In this document: positions 32,926 through 41,475 of the stretch, one piece after another | Layout of the letters: each line of letters opens with the position of its first letter | Position numbering within the stretch: position 1 is the first letter of the stretch | Program-made: the position numbers and the translations under genes | The notes under the pieces: model-generated | What the model was told of the DNA's origin: nothing | Databases searched by the model: none | What the model saw: the letters and a program-made list of their open reading frames with translations, nothing else | NCBI RefSeq assembly: GCF_024506395.1 | Contig: NZ_JANIBO010000005.1 | Coordinates: 1-64,000, forward strand | Reading direction: 5' to 3' | Length of the DNA stretch: 64,000 nt | From: Cetobacterium sp. NK01 | Lineage (GTDB): Bacteria > Fusobacteriota > Fusobacteriia > Fusobacteriales > Fusobacteriaceae

Positions 32926-35382
32926 ATGGATAAAATCTCAAATGATGATTTATTGAAAAAATTAGAAACTGATGGAAAAAATGGATTATCAACTGTAGAA
33001 GCTCAAAAAAGATTGTCAAGAGATGGAAAAAATGCATTAGAAGAAAAAAAAGAAACTCTTTTAGAGAAATTGATGCCATATTTTTGGGGGCCAATTCCTT
33101 GGATGATTGAAGCTGCAATTGTACTATCATTAATAACAATGGATATAAAAGATTTTATAATTATATTGTTATTACTTTTACTAAATGCTTTTATTGGATG
33201 GAGACAAGATAAAAGTGCTCAAGATGCACTAGCAGCATTAAAAAATGATTTAGCATTAAAAGCTAATGTTTTAAGAGATTCTAAATGGCAAGAAATTCCA
33301 GCGTCAGATTTAGTTATGGGAGATATTGTTGCAGTAACTTTAGGAAATGTTGTTCCTGCTGATGCTCAAATTTTAAGTGGAGACTACTTAACAGTAGATC
33401 AATCAGCTTTGACTGGAGAAAGTTTACCTGTAACTAAAAATATACAAGATGTTATATATTCAGGTTCTATAGCTAAAGAAGGAAGTGTAATAGTCGTTGT
33501 AACTGCAACAGGAGTAAATACTTATTTTGGTAAAACAGCAAAATTAGTAGCCGAAGCTGGTGCTAAAAGTCAATTAACAGGTGAAATAACATCTGTAGGT
33601 AATTTTTTAATAATTGGTGCAATAATTTTATCTATAATTCTTGTAACATTCCAATTAATATTAATAAGACCTTTAGATCAAACTACTATTTTACGAATAG
33701 TAAAAACAGTATTAGTTCTAATGGTTGCAACAATTCCAGTAGCTATGCCTGCTGTAATATCAGTAACAATAGCATTAGGAGCTTTACAATTGTCTAAAAT
33801 GAAAGCGATAGTATCTAAGTTAAACTCTATAGAAGCTTTAGCTAGTGTAGATGTTCTTTGTAGTGATAAAACTGGAACATTGACACAAAATAAATTAAGT
33901 GTTGCAGGAGTTTTTCCTGTGGGAAATAATACTACAGATTTGATGACTATATATGGAGTTTTAGCATCAGACCCAAAAGGAGAAGATGTTATTGATTTAG
34001 CTATTGAAAATACTTTAAAATCAAAAGATCAATTAAGTCAATACAAAGTTGATACTTTTATACCTTTTAACCCTGTTATAAAAAGAGTAGAAGCTATTGT
34101 AGAAAAAGACGGGAAAAAATTTCATATAGTAAAAGGAGCTCCTCAAGTTATTGTTGAAATGTGTAAATTAGTTGGTGATACTTTAAAAGTAATTCAAGAT
34201 AAAATAGATGAATTAGCTTCTCATGGATTTAAATCTTTAGGAGTTGCAATAGGTGATGGAGAGACATGGAGTTATGTAGGAACATTCTCTTTAGCAGATC
34301 CATTAAGAACAGATAGTAAATCAACTGTTCAAGCTTTAAAAGCAGAAGGAATAAATGTTAAAATGATAACAGGAGATAGTCAAAATATAGCTAAGGAAGT
34401 AGCTAATCAGCTTGGAATAGGAGATAATATTTTACTAGCAACAGATGTCTTTGGAACAGATGATAAAAACATACAAATAAACTCAAATATGCAAAAACAG
34501 GTAGAGTCAGCTAGCGGATTTGCAGAAGTTTTTCCTCAACATAAATACGAAATAGTTAAAGTACTTCAATCAAAAGGGCATGTTTGTGCTATGACAGGAG
34601 ATGGAGTTAATGATTCTCCAGCTTTAAAACAAGCTGATTGTGGAATTGCAGTTTCAGGTGCTACTGATGCAGCAAGAGCTGCTGCTGCATTAATTTTAAC
34701 CAATCCTGGACTTAGTGTAATTGAAAATGCTGTAAATGAAGCTAAAAAGATTTTTTCAAGAATGATGAGTTATATATATTATAGGATAGCAATGACTATT
34801 AATATTATGATATTTTCTGTAGCTGTAACACTAATAGGAAAGTATTTAATTCATAGAGTTATACCAGAGGAAGGAAATTCATTTTTTCCATTAACAGCAA
34901 TAATGCTTGTATCCTTGGCATTACTAGATGATATTCCTATAATGACAATTGCTTATGACAATGCTGAGATAAGTTCAGGACCTTCTGTTTGGAATAAAAA
35001 GAAAGTATTTTCTGTAAGTTTTGTTTTAGGAATTATATCTGTTATTCAAAGTATTGCTCTTGTTATATGGGCAGATCGAGATTGGAGTCAAATAACAAGC
35101 TTTAGCCAACTGCAAACTCTAGTTTTCTTACAATTAGTTGTTGGTGGACATTTATTATTATTTATAACGAGACGTTCTGGATGGTTTTTTACAAAGCCGT
35201 TTCCTCAATGGAAATTATTTTTAGCTATAGTTTTAACACAAATTTTTGTTGTATTTATGACTTATTTTGGATGGTTAGTAGAATCTATAACGATAAAAGA
35301 TATTTTATATGTTTGGGGTTATAATATTGTATGGATGTTTCCGCTGTCATTTATATCAACTATTTTAAAAAGAATGAAATAA
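32926..35382 (+). CDS. Plasma-membrane-type H+-ATPase (P3A P-type)
   Basis: An 818-residue P-type ATPase with phosphorylation site D314 in CSDKTGTLTQNK, actuator motif LTGESLPVTK, and the P3A/PMA1 pattern MTGDGVNDSPALKQADCGIAVSGATDAARAAAALIL. There is no soft-metal CPx motif, arguing against a copper/zinc pump. Members export protons at the expense of ATP. This type is best known in plants and fungi but also occurs in some bacteria and archaea. It is tightly linked to the sugar:H+ symporter upstream. A terminator follows. Confidence 0.9.
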   Translation: MDKISNDDLLKKLETDGKNGLSTVEAQKRLSRDGKNALEEKKETLLEKLMPYFWGPIPWMIEAAIVLSLITMDIKDFIIILLLLLLNAFIGWRQDKSAQDALAALKNDLALKANVLRDSKWQEIPASDLVMGDIVAVTLGNVVPADAQILSGDYLTVDQSALTGESLPVTKNIQDVIYSGSIAKEGSVIVVVTATGVNTYFGKTAKLVAEAGAKSQLTGEITSVGNFLIIGAIILSIILVTFQLILIRPLDQTTILRIVKTVLVLMVATIPVAMPAVISVTIALGALQLSKMKAIVSKLNSIEALASVDVLCSDKTGTLTQNKLSVAGVFPVGNNTTDLMTIYGVLASDPKGEDVIDLAIENTLKSKDQLSQYKVDTFIPFNPVIKRVEAIVEKDGKKFHIVKGAPQVIVEMCKLVGDTLKVIQDKIDELASHGFKSLGVAIGDGETWSYVGTFSLADPLRTDSKSTVQALKAEGINVKMITGDSQNIAKEVANQLGIGDNILLATDVFGTDDKNIQINSNMQKQVESASGFAEVFPQHKYEIVKVLQSKGHVCAMTGDGVNDSPALKQADCGIAVSGATDAARAAAALILTNPGLSVIENAVNEAKKIFSRMMSYIYYRIAMTINIMIFSVAVTLIGKYLIHRVIPEEGNSFFPLTAIMLVSLALLDDIPIMTIAYDNAEISSGPSVWNKKKVFSVSFVLGIISVIQSIALVIWADRDWSQITSFSQLQTLVFLQLVVGGHLLLFITRRSGWFFTKPFPQWKLFLAIVLTQIFVVFMTYFGWLVESITIKDILYVWGYNIVWMFPLSFISTILKRMK

Positions 35383-35386
35383 AAAT

Positions 35387-35423
35387 AAAAAGCTGAAATA
35401 AATTAATTTTATTTCAGCTTTTT
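35387..35423. terminator. Bidirectional terminator
   Basis: A 16-bp stem (core AAGCTGAAATAAA/TTTATTTCAGCTT) with runs of A and T on both sides separates the H+-ATPase from the methyltransferase. Confidence 0.85.
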
Positions 35424-36035
35424 AAATAAATAAGTATAGTTAGTTGGAAAAATATACTTTTTTTCTAATAATTTAATATTCTGATTAGAAAAAATTTTTT
35501 CAATTTCTTTAGCTGAATAAATTTTATAATCTCCTGTTTTTAAAAAGGGTAATATAAAATTAACTAAATTTCTTAGAAAAATTGGAAGCCAAATTTCTCC
35601 TAAAATAATAATACCGTTTGGTTTTAAAGTTCGCTGTATCTCAGAAATAGCTTTTTCTGGATTAGAATAATGGTGAAATGAATTTATGCAAGTTATAATA
35701 TCAAAATAAGAATCTTTAAATTCTATATTTTCACTATCTCCAACTTTAAATTCAGCTAAAAGATTTTTTTTATTAGCCTGTTCAATCATTTTAGGAGATA
35801 TATCAATACCTATTAAATTTAAATTTTTATTATTTTTTGAAAAAACTATTATTATTTTTTCTATTAAATCTCCTTTTCCAGTTCCTAAATCTAAAAGTGT
35901 ATTCATGGGGAATTTTTTTATCCAATTAATAACATTATCATAATGTTTAAATGAATCTCCATGTTTTTTATTAGACATTTTATTAAAAAAATTAATTGTA
36001 TTCTCTTTATAATTTATAAGTTTTTTTAATTTCAA
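35409..36035 (-). CDS. Class I SAM-dependent methyltransferase
   Basis: A 208-residue methyltransferase (Methyltransf_11 type) with motif I LLDLGTGKGDLIEKI, an acidic motif II (GIDISPKMIEQA), motif D-SYFDIITCINSFHHYS and the post-motif ALSEIQRTLKPNGIIILGE pattern. The acceptor is unknown. It is 13 bp downstream of the XRE-cupin regulator gene and so likely co-transcribed with it. Confidence 0.85.
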   Translation of the reverse strand: MKLKKLINYKENTINFFNKMSNKKHGDSFKHYDNVINWIKKFPMNTLLDLGTGKGDLIEKIIIVFSKNNKNLNLIGIDISPKMIEQANKKNLLAEFKVGDSENIEFKDSYFDIITCINSFHHYSNPEKAISEIQRTLKPNGIIILGEIWLPIFLRNLVNFILPFLKTGDYKIYSAKEIEKIFSNQNIKLLEKKYIFPTNYTYLFKKLK

Positions 36036-36048
36036 ATAAATCTCCTTT

Positions 36049-36585
36049 TTATTTTTTTATAGAAAACCAATGAGTAATAGCAGGAACAGATCCAGGATTA
36101 CGATATTTATGAGGTGTATTTTTCTTTATATAAATTGAATCTCCTTTTTTTAATTTATAGATTTTTTTATTTGAAAGATTTATTTCTAATTCTCCCTCAA
36201 TAATAATTCCAACCTCATCATGTGAATGGCTCCATCTTATATTTTCAGAGGTGTGCTTAGGACTTATAATAACACAACTACCATTAAGTTCATAATTATC
36301 AGGAATTAAATTATAATATTTAGTTCCCTCTTTATTTGAAGTGAAAAGTAGTGTTCTATTTTCTGATTTTAATATAGTTACAGGCTCTTTTTCTTCTTTT
36401 AAGAGATCAATTAAGCTTATATCTAATACTTTACAAATAAGTTGAAGATTAGCTATTGATGGACTATTAATATTTCTTTCTAAATTACTAATAAAACCAA
36501 CAGAAAGACCTGTTTTTTCAGAAAGTTCTTTAATAGATAAATTACGATCTTTTCTTAAATTTTTTATTTTTTCTGATATTTCCAT
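36049..36585 (-). CDS. XRE-cupin transcriptional regulator
   Basis: A 178-residue regulator with an N-terminal Cro/CI helix-turn-helix (residues about 5-60, ISEKIKNLRKDRNLSIKELSEKTGLSVGFISNLERN) and a C-terminal cupin (about 105-178, with SHSHDEVGIIIEGELEI..KKGDSIYIKKNTPHKYRN). Such MoxR/PuuR-like regulators bind small ligands. It is divergent from a LysE exporter and heads a transcript with a methyltransferase; the palindrome at 36657-36681 is its probable operator. Confidence 0.87.
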   Translation of the reverse strand: MEISEKIKNLRKDRNLSIKELSEKTGLSVGFISNLERNINSPSIANLQLICKVLDISLIDLLKEEKEPVTILKSENRTLLFTSNKEGTKYYNLIPDNYELNGSCVIISPKHTSENIRWSHSHDEVGIIIEGELEINLSNKKIYKLKKGDSIYIKKNTPHKYRNPGSVPAITHWFSIKK

Positions 36586-36656
36586 TTATATATCACCCAT
36601 CTTTTATATACTTTATAATAATTATATCATAAAAATCATATTATCACAAAATTCAA

Positions 36657-36681
36657 AATAATGAATAAATTATTCATTATT
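36657..36681. promoter_or_regulatory. Perfect 25-bp palindrome, probable operator
   Basis: AATAATGAATAA and its exact reverse complement flank a single central A. It sits immediately upstream of TTGAAA (36685-36690) and TACTAT (36708-36713, 17-bp spacing), the promoter of the LysE gene, and between that gene and the divergent XRE-cupin regulator, so it likely binds that regulator. Confidence 0.65.
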
Positions 36682-36765
36682 TTATTGAAAAAAATATGAA
36701 ACTATGTTACTATCTCAATGTTGATATCAATATTAAATACAAAAAAAGTAGAAAGGACTAAAATT

Positions 36766-37359
36766 ATGTTACTAAGTTTTATATTTTCATCACTAATCAT
36801 TGCAGCAACACCAGGGATTGCAACAATTTATGTTTTAAACAATTCAGCTTCTTTAGGAAGAAAAGAAGGAATTTTATCAGCATTAGGAATTATGACAGGA
36901 GGAATGATTTACAATATAATTGCTGCTGCTGGACTTTCATCATTATTATATGTTTTTCCAAGCTTATTAAGTGTTATAAAAATTATAGGAGGTTTATATT
37001 TACTTTATGTAGGTATTATAAGTTTAAAAAATAAAGATATAAATAATTTAGAAAATACTAAAGTAGTAAAAAATAATTGCTATCTTAGAGGTGTTATTAC
37101 AAATTTAGCTAATCCTAAAATCTTATTATTTTTTGTTACTTTCATCCCTCAATTTGTGATAGACACACAAAACTATGGAAAAGAAGCTCTAATATTGGGA
37201 AGTATTTATTTAATAGTTGAGATTATCTGGTTTGTATGTTTAGCTAGTTTTGTATCGCATTTTATAAAAAATATTAAAGGAAATTTTCAAAAGTATATGA
37301 ATTATGTTTCAAGTGGTGTTTATTTAGCTATGGGTTCATTATTAATAATAAGTTTATAA
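36766..37359 (+). CDS. LysE-family amino acid exporter
   Basis: A 197-residue LysE/RhtB-type exporter with about six helices and the family pattern IAATPGIATIYVLNNSASLGRKEGILSALGIMTGG. Later NLANPKILLFFVTFIPQFV matches the conserved helix pair. The start ATG at 36766 fits best; an upstream in-frame ATG at 36718 adds a non-family extension without a better ribosome binding site. The exported amino acid is unknown; regulator next door probably senses it. Confidence 0.85.
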   Translation: MLLSFIFSSLIIAATPGIATIYVLNNSASLGRKEGILSALGIMTGGMIYNIIAAAGLSSLLYVFPSLLSVIKIIGGLYLLYVGIISLKNKDINNLENTKVVKNNCYLRGVITNLANPKILLFFVTFIPQFVIDTQNYGKEALILGSIYLIVEIIWFVCLASFVSHFIKNIKGNFQKYMNYVSSGVYLAMGSLLIISL

Positions 37360-37407
37360 TATCTAAAAAAACAATAAATTACAAATAATAAAAAATAATT
37401 ATTTTTT

Positions 37408-37453
37408 ACATAAAACAAAAATAACTTTTTTGAAGTTATTTTTTGTTTTATGT
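37408..37453. repeat. Long inverted repeat (20-bp arms)
   Basis: Arms 37408-37427 and 37433-37453 are complementary except for one extra T, with a 5-base loop. It sits between LysE and the helicase genes (convergent), and could be the LysE terminator though the T-run is inside the arm. Confidence 0.6.
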
Positions 37454-37457
37454 ATAG

Positions 37458-37579
37458 TCTCGTATTATAGTAAATTTTATCTCGCAAAATATAAATTTAT
37501 TTTATATATATAAGATTATAGCAATATAATCAAAATAACCAATCTCGTATTATACATATAATACGAGATTGGTTATTTT
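37458..37579. repeat. Triple TCTCGTATTATA motif with 22-bp palindrome
   Basis: TCTCGTATTATA occurs at 37458-37469 and 37543-37554, and inverted at 37557-37568; a short TCTCG is at 37480. The last two form part of a perfect 22-bp inverted repeat (37532-37553 with 37558-37579, 4-base loop ACAT). It is in a 265-bp convergent gap, where promoters are not expected. The remaining gap is AT-rich with no ORF. Confidence 0.7.
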
Positions 37580-37582
37580 AAT

Positions 37583-37624
37583 AAAAAAGTCCATCTCCTA
37601 AGTTTTAGAAGATGGACTTTTTTA
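37583..37624. terminator. Terminator of the helicase gene
   Basis: A 13-bp stem (AAAAAGTCCATCT with AGATGGACTTTTT) immediately follows the DEAD-box stop on the minus strand, with A- and T-runs on both sides. Confidence 0.85.
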
Positions 37625-38860
37625 TTATATTTTTTTTCTGTTTGAATTAAATTTATTTGGAGCCTTGTCTGATTTTTTATTAGTATTAAAATTTTTCTTG
37701 TTATTTTCATTATATACTTTTATCGGTTTTTTTGATAATGATTTCTCATTACCATGAATTTGAGTAAATTCTATTTTATTTACTTTTAAAATTTCTGTTA
37801 ATATTTTTTTATCATCTATTGAAGAGAATGATATAACTTTTCCACTTTTATTTGCCCTTCCTGTTCTTCCACTTCTGTGTGTAAAAGCTTCAGCTGTTTT
37901 AGGTAAATCAAAATTTATAACATGAGTAACTTGAGGTATATCGAGTCCTCTCGCAGCGATATCTGTTGCCACAAGTATATTATATTCTCCACTTCTAAAG
38001 CCTGATAAAGCTGCATCTCTTTGATTTTGAGATAAGTTACCTTGGAAGTTTACAGCTTTTAATCCTTTATTTTCTAATGTTTTACTAAGATGTCTAGCTT
38101 TATGTTTCCCGTTTGTAAAAACAATAACTGATTCAATTTCTGAATTATCTAATAATTCTAAGAGTTTAGCTTTTTTATCATCGTGATCTATATAATATAA
38201 TTCATGCTCTATTAACTTAACAGGATCTTTATATTCAATTTCAACAGTTTTGTGGTTTTTTTGTAAAACTTTAAATGCAAGTGTTTTTATTTCTTTAGGC
38301 ATTGTAGCTGAAAAGAAAAGAGTTTGCTTTTTTTTAGGTGTGTATTTCACAATTTTTTCAATATCTTTTAAAAATCCCATATCTAACATATGATCTGCTT
38401 CATCAAGTACTAAGAATTCAAGTCTCGTAAGTCCTAAATTGCCTTGATTTATATGGTCTAATATTCTTCCTGGACAACCTACAACAATATCAACTCCTGT
38501 CTTTAAAGCGTCCGCTTGTTTTTTTACTGATGTTCCACCATAAACAGTTAAACTTTTAATATTAATTTGTTTTCCAAGCTGTAATACAGTACTATTAATT
38601 TGTTCAGCTAACTCTCTTGTAGGAGCTATTATAAGAGCTCTTACTCCTTTACCTTTACCTTTTGTTGTTGCTATTTTTTCTAAAATTGGTAAAACAAATG
38701 CAGCAGTTTTTCCTGTTCCAGTTTTTGCTAGTCCTAAAAGGTCAATTCCCTCTAATATCGTAGGAATAGCTTGGCTTTGAATAGGTGTAGCTTCTTTATA
38801 TCCAACAGCTTCTATTTGTGCCATTATTTCTTTCTTTAAATTAAATTCTTTAAAATTCAT
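37625..38860 (-). CDS. DEAD-box ATP-dependent RNA helicase
   Basis: A 411-residue helicase with the ordered motifs of the family: Q-motif (MAQIEAVGYKEATPIQSQAIP), I AKTGTGKT, Ia PTRELAEQ, II DEAD, III SAT, V ATDIAARGLDIP and VI HRSGRTGRANK. A basic, Asn/Lys-rich tail of about 50 residues (after about 360) would add RNA binding. Roles in ribosome assembly, mRNA decay or cold growth are typical. Single gene, own terminator. Confidence 0.93.
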   Translation of the reverse strand: MNFKEFNLKKEIMAQIEAVGYKEATPIQSQAIPTILEGIDLLGLAKTGTGKTAAFVLPILEKIATTKGKGKGVRALIIAPTRELAEQINSTVLQLGKQINIKSLTVYGGTSVKKQADALKTGVDIVVGCPGRILDHINQGNLGLTRLEFLVLDEADHMLDMGFLKDIEKIVKYTPKKKQTLFFSATMPKEIKTLAFKVLQKNHKTVEIEYKDPVKLIEHELYYIDHDDKKAKLLELLDNSEIESVIVFTNGKHKARHLSKTLENKGLKAVNFQGNLSQNQRDAALSGFRSGEYNILVATDIAARGLDIPQVTHVINFDLPKTAEAFTHRSGRTGRANKSGKVISFSSIDDKKILTEILKVNKIEFTQIHGNEKSLSKKPIKVYNENNKKNFNTNKKSDKAPNKFNSNRKKI

Positions 38861-38930
38861 ATTTTCTCCATTTAATATTTTTTGTGTATTAAGTATTATA
38901 CCATGATTTTAAAGAATATCATATATTTAT

Positions 38931-39839
38931 TTAATAACTTACTACGATAGTTCCCTTTCCATTTTTTTTTGCAGTATAAAGAGCCATATCAGCTTTTTTA
39001 TATAGTTCTTTTATATCCATTAAATTCACATTTTTTTCTACTAATCCCGCACTTATACTTTTATTCAATTTTTTAAAATCTTCTAAAATAGATTTGGCTA
39101 TGTTTAATGCATTTTCTTTATTCTCTTTAAGCAATATTAGAAATTCATCTCCACCCATTCTTATTCCATAACTTTCACCATTAGTATTCTTCCTTATTAT
39201 CTCAGAAAGTTCTTTTAAAATACGATCTCCTTCTATATGACCTTGTGTATCATTTAAACTTTTAAAGTTATCTATATCAAATAAAATAACACTTAAAGTG
39301 TTAAAATTAGAGTATATTTTTGATATTTTTTCTTCATAAAAATTTCTATTATAAAGACCAGTTAAAAGATCTTTATAGACTTTTTTATTTACCTCTTCTA
39401 TACTTTGATAATAAATATAAAATTCTTTAACTTTATCATGTTTTATAGGAAATACTTCAATTAAAACTTCACCTTCTAAGGAATTTAGAATTGGCTTCAT
39501 ACTAATTCCAAAAAATTTTTTTAATTTTTGTTTCTCTTCAGTAAGATAAAATTCTTTTTCAAATACAACTATTTGAAGCGCTTTTGACACATTTTCTAAT
39601 GAATTTCTAAGTGGACATTCTGGACAATTTTTTGTTTCCCCACATTTTTGACTATTTTCTTCAGTATGAATACAAGTAAATAAATTTCCAAAAAGTTCTC
39701 CTAAATGTAAAGTATTTAATTTTTTTTTCTTTATAACACTTGTCATATATTGATTTAAAAATTTTACTTCCGCTTTATTATTTAAAACTACAACTCCTGT
39801 TGAAAGAGTATTAAAAATTGACTGTAACTCTTCTAGCAT
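38931..39839 (-). CDS. Diguanylate cyclase with Cys-rich PAS-like sensor
   Basis: A 302-residue GGDEF enzyme. The N-terminal PAS-like domain (about 1-130) contains C56-x9-C66-x5-C72-x2-C75, a probable metal or iron-sulfur site, or disulphide redox sensor. The C-terminal GGDEF domain (about 150-302) has the catalytic motif G229-GDEF. The RxxD I-site five residues before GGDEF is missing, so product inhibition is unlikely. It makes c-di-GMP, the ligand of the riboswitch at 14372-14468; no EAL domain is in the window. Confidence 0.88.
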   Translation of the reverse strand: MLEELQSIFNTLSTGVVVLNNKAEVKFLNQYMTSVIKKKKLNTLHLGELFGNLFTCIHTEENSQKCGETKNCPECPLRNSLENVSKALQIVVFEKEFYLTEEKQKLKKFFGISMKPILNSLEGEVLIEVFPIKHDKVKEFYIYYQSIEEVNKKVYKDLLTGLYNRNFYEEKISKIYSNFNTLSVILFDIDNFKSLNDTQGHIEGDRILKELSEIIRKNTNGESYGIRMGGDEFLILLKENKENALNIAKSILEDFKKLNKSISAGLVEKNVNLMDIKELYKKADMALYTAKKNGKGTIVVSY

Positions 39840-40084
39840 ATATATCCCCCAATTATTTTGATTAAATTTTTATTTTCAAATTTTTTTACTCTTATTGCTT
39901 TAGTATAACTTTTGTTCAAGAAAAAATCAAACTAATTTTTATTTGTTATGATTATAAACAAATATGAACTAATTATAGTTGCAAAATTGTACCAAAATTT
40001 TTATATCAAAATTTCAAATATACAATTATTAAAAACAGGTGTATAATTTTATTCTAAGAATTTACAACTAAAAGGAGTTTTATA
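39840..40084. other. Divergent AT-rich intergenic region, 245 bp
   Basis: It should hold the promoters of the cyclase (minus) and lipoprotein (plus) genes. I see no ORF, riboswitch or clear repeat. A weak -10-like TATAAT near 40043 (GTGTATAATTTTA) precedes the lipoprotein start. Confidence 0.4.
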
Positions 40085-40342
40085 ATGAAAAAAATTTTAC
40101 TTACATTATCAATATTAACAATATTTACAGCGTGTGGAAATGACGATAAAAATTCACTTAAAACAGATGAAGTTGTTATTGAACAAACTACTGTTGTTGA
40201 AAAAATTCCAACTAACAGTACCGTTGAAGCTCTTGAAGAATCAGTAGCTGCAGATGTAACAGAAGAAACAAGTGGAGAAATTGTAATTCCTAATTCTGAA
40301 GTTATCAATACAGAGGAAATTATAGAAACTGTTGCTAATTAA
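40085..40342 (+). CDS. Small acidic lipoprotein
   Basis: An 85-residue predicted lipoprotein: signal peptide and lipobox IFTAC (Cys about 18), followed by a low-complexity acidic, Val/Thr/Glu-rich tail with no fold I recognise. Ribosome binding site AAGGAG, own terminator after. It may be a surface or spacer lipoprotein. Function unknown. Confidence 0.7.
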   Translation: MKKILLTLSILTIFTACGNDDKNSLKTDEVVIEQTTVVEKIPTNSTVEALEESVAADVTEETSGEIVIPNSEVINTEEIIETVAN

Positions 40343-40353
40343 TATTTAAATTT

Positions 40354-40383
40354 AACGTTAAGAAATTTCTTAACGTTTTTTTA
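40354..40383 (+). terminator. Rho-independent terminator
   Basis: A perfect palindromic hairpin AACGTTAAGAAA/TTTCTTAACGTT with T-run follows the lipoprotein gene. Confidence 0.85.
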
Positions 40384-40440
40384 TTAATGTAAAGGAAATC
40401 TAATTTTTTAACTGTACAATATTGTATGTCTACTTTAAAG

Positions 40441-40481
40441 AGGAGGTGAAAAAAGATATTTTTAAATATCTTTTATAAATA
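40441..40481 (+). promoter_or_regulatory. Ribosome binding site split by a hairpin
   Basis: AGGAGG at 40441-40446 lies 35 bases before ATG 40482. The gap forms an 11-bp AT-rich stem (40451-40461 with 40464-40474), bringing the ribosome binding site to an effective spacing of about 11 bases. A GTG at 40446 opens only a 10-codon frame ending in TAA (40476-40478), in frame with the later ATG. Confidence 0.5.
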
Positions 40482-40709
40482 ATGGAAGTTAAAGATAATG
40501 AAAAAGTTTTAACAGTCAAAGACTGGATTATAATTCAAATTATAATGATGATACCTATTGTTAATATTATAATGTGGATTAAATGGTTAGTTTCTAATAA
40601 TACTAATCAAAATTTAAAGAACTTTCTTATTGCATCGTTAGTTATGATAATTTTAGGTTCTATAATATGGTTTCTTTCAATGTCTTTATTTATGACTACA
40701 AATATGTAA
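40482..40709 (+). CDS. Small two-helix membrane protein, 75 residues
   Basis: A 75-residue protein with two hydrophobic segments (about 14-36 and 48-70), the pattern WIIIQIIMMIPIVNIIMWIKWLVS recalling small DUF-type membrane proteins of unknown role. ATG at 40482 is the first possible start in this frame (TAA at 40476). Its ribosome binding site is unusually far and hairpin-separated. Unknown function. Confidence 0.65.
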   Translation: MEVKDNEKVLTVKDWIIIQIIMMIPIVNIIMWIKWLVSNNTNQNLKNFLIASLVMIILGSIIWFLSMSLFMTTNM

Positions 40710-40738
40710 AAGAGGTATTTAATTTATACCTCTTTTTT
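40708..40738. terminator. Bidirectional terminator
   Basis: An 11-bp stem (AAAAGAGGTAT/ATACCTCTTTT) with loop TTAATTT between convergent genes. Confidence 0.8.
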
Positions 40739-41415
40739 CATTTATATGCTTTTATATTTAACAGTTCTTCTAAATTTACGAACTCAAACCCTTTATTTTT
40801 ATAATAAGGAATCAATTTTTTCAACGCTTCGTAAGATGTTGTTTTATCAGGCTGGGTATGCATAAGTATAATGCTTCCATTTTTTGTTTCTTTTTCTTGA
40901 GTAGTTATAACTTCATCTAGTTTTCTTTTAGCGTTCCAATCTTCTCCATCAACATTCCATAAAACAATATTCATATCTAATTCTTCTACTGCTTTTTTTA
41001 CATTTTCAGTAATAATTCCATATGGTGGTCTATACAAGGCTGGTTCAACTCCTAAGATCTCTTTAATTATATCATTAGTCTCTTTAATTTCAGTTCTTAC
41101 AGCTTCTTTAGAAGAATTTCCAAAATTTCCATGACTATAACTATGATTTAAAATTAAATGCTCCTCTTTATAAGCTCTTTCTACCTCTTTCTTTTTGGAA
41201 GGGATATCTTTTCCTATAAAGAAAAATGTCGCTTTTATATTATTTTCTTTCAGTAAATTTAAAACTTTAGGTAAAGAACTATCATTTGGACCATCATCAA
41301 AAGTTAAAGCTATTTTTTTATCATTTTTATCTCCATGAGAAAAAATCTTAACTGTAGAAAAACATTGAAAATATATTGAAAAAAATATACATAAAATTAT
41401 AAATAATTTATTCAT
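40738..41415 (-). CDS. NodB-domain polysaccharide deacetylase
   Basis: A 225-residue exported carbohydrate esterase family 4 protein: N-terminal signal anchor, then motif 1 TFDDGPND (Asp pair), motif 2 HSYSHGNF (metal His), motif 3 RPPYGI, motif 4 region (LWNVDGEDWN) and motif 5 ILMHTQPDKT. Expected to remove acetyl groups from peptidoglycan or a surface polysaccharide. It lies 60 bp downstream of the LD-carboxypeptidase gene, both acting on the envelope. Confidence 0.88.
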   Translation of the reverse strand: MNKLFIILCIFFSIYFQCFSTVKIFSHGDKNDKKIALTFDDGPNDSSLPKVLNLLKENNIKATFFFIGKDIPSKKKEVERAYKEEHLILNHSYSHGNFGNSSKEAVRTEIKETNDIIKEILGVEPALYRPPYGIITENVKKAVEELDMNIVLWNVDGEDWNAKRKLDEVITTQEKETKNGSIILMHTQPDKTTSYEALKKLIPYYKNKGFEFVNLEELLNIKAYK

Positions 41416-41475
41416 AAAACTCCCCCTTATTTAATTTCTTATGTATTTTTATACTTAAAATATGATGCTTTTCTT

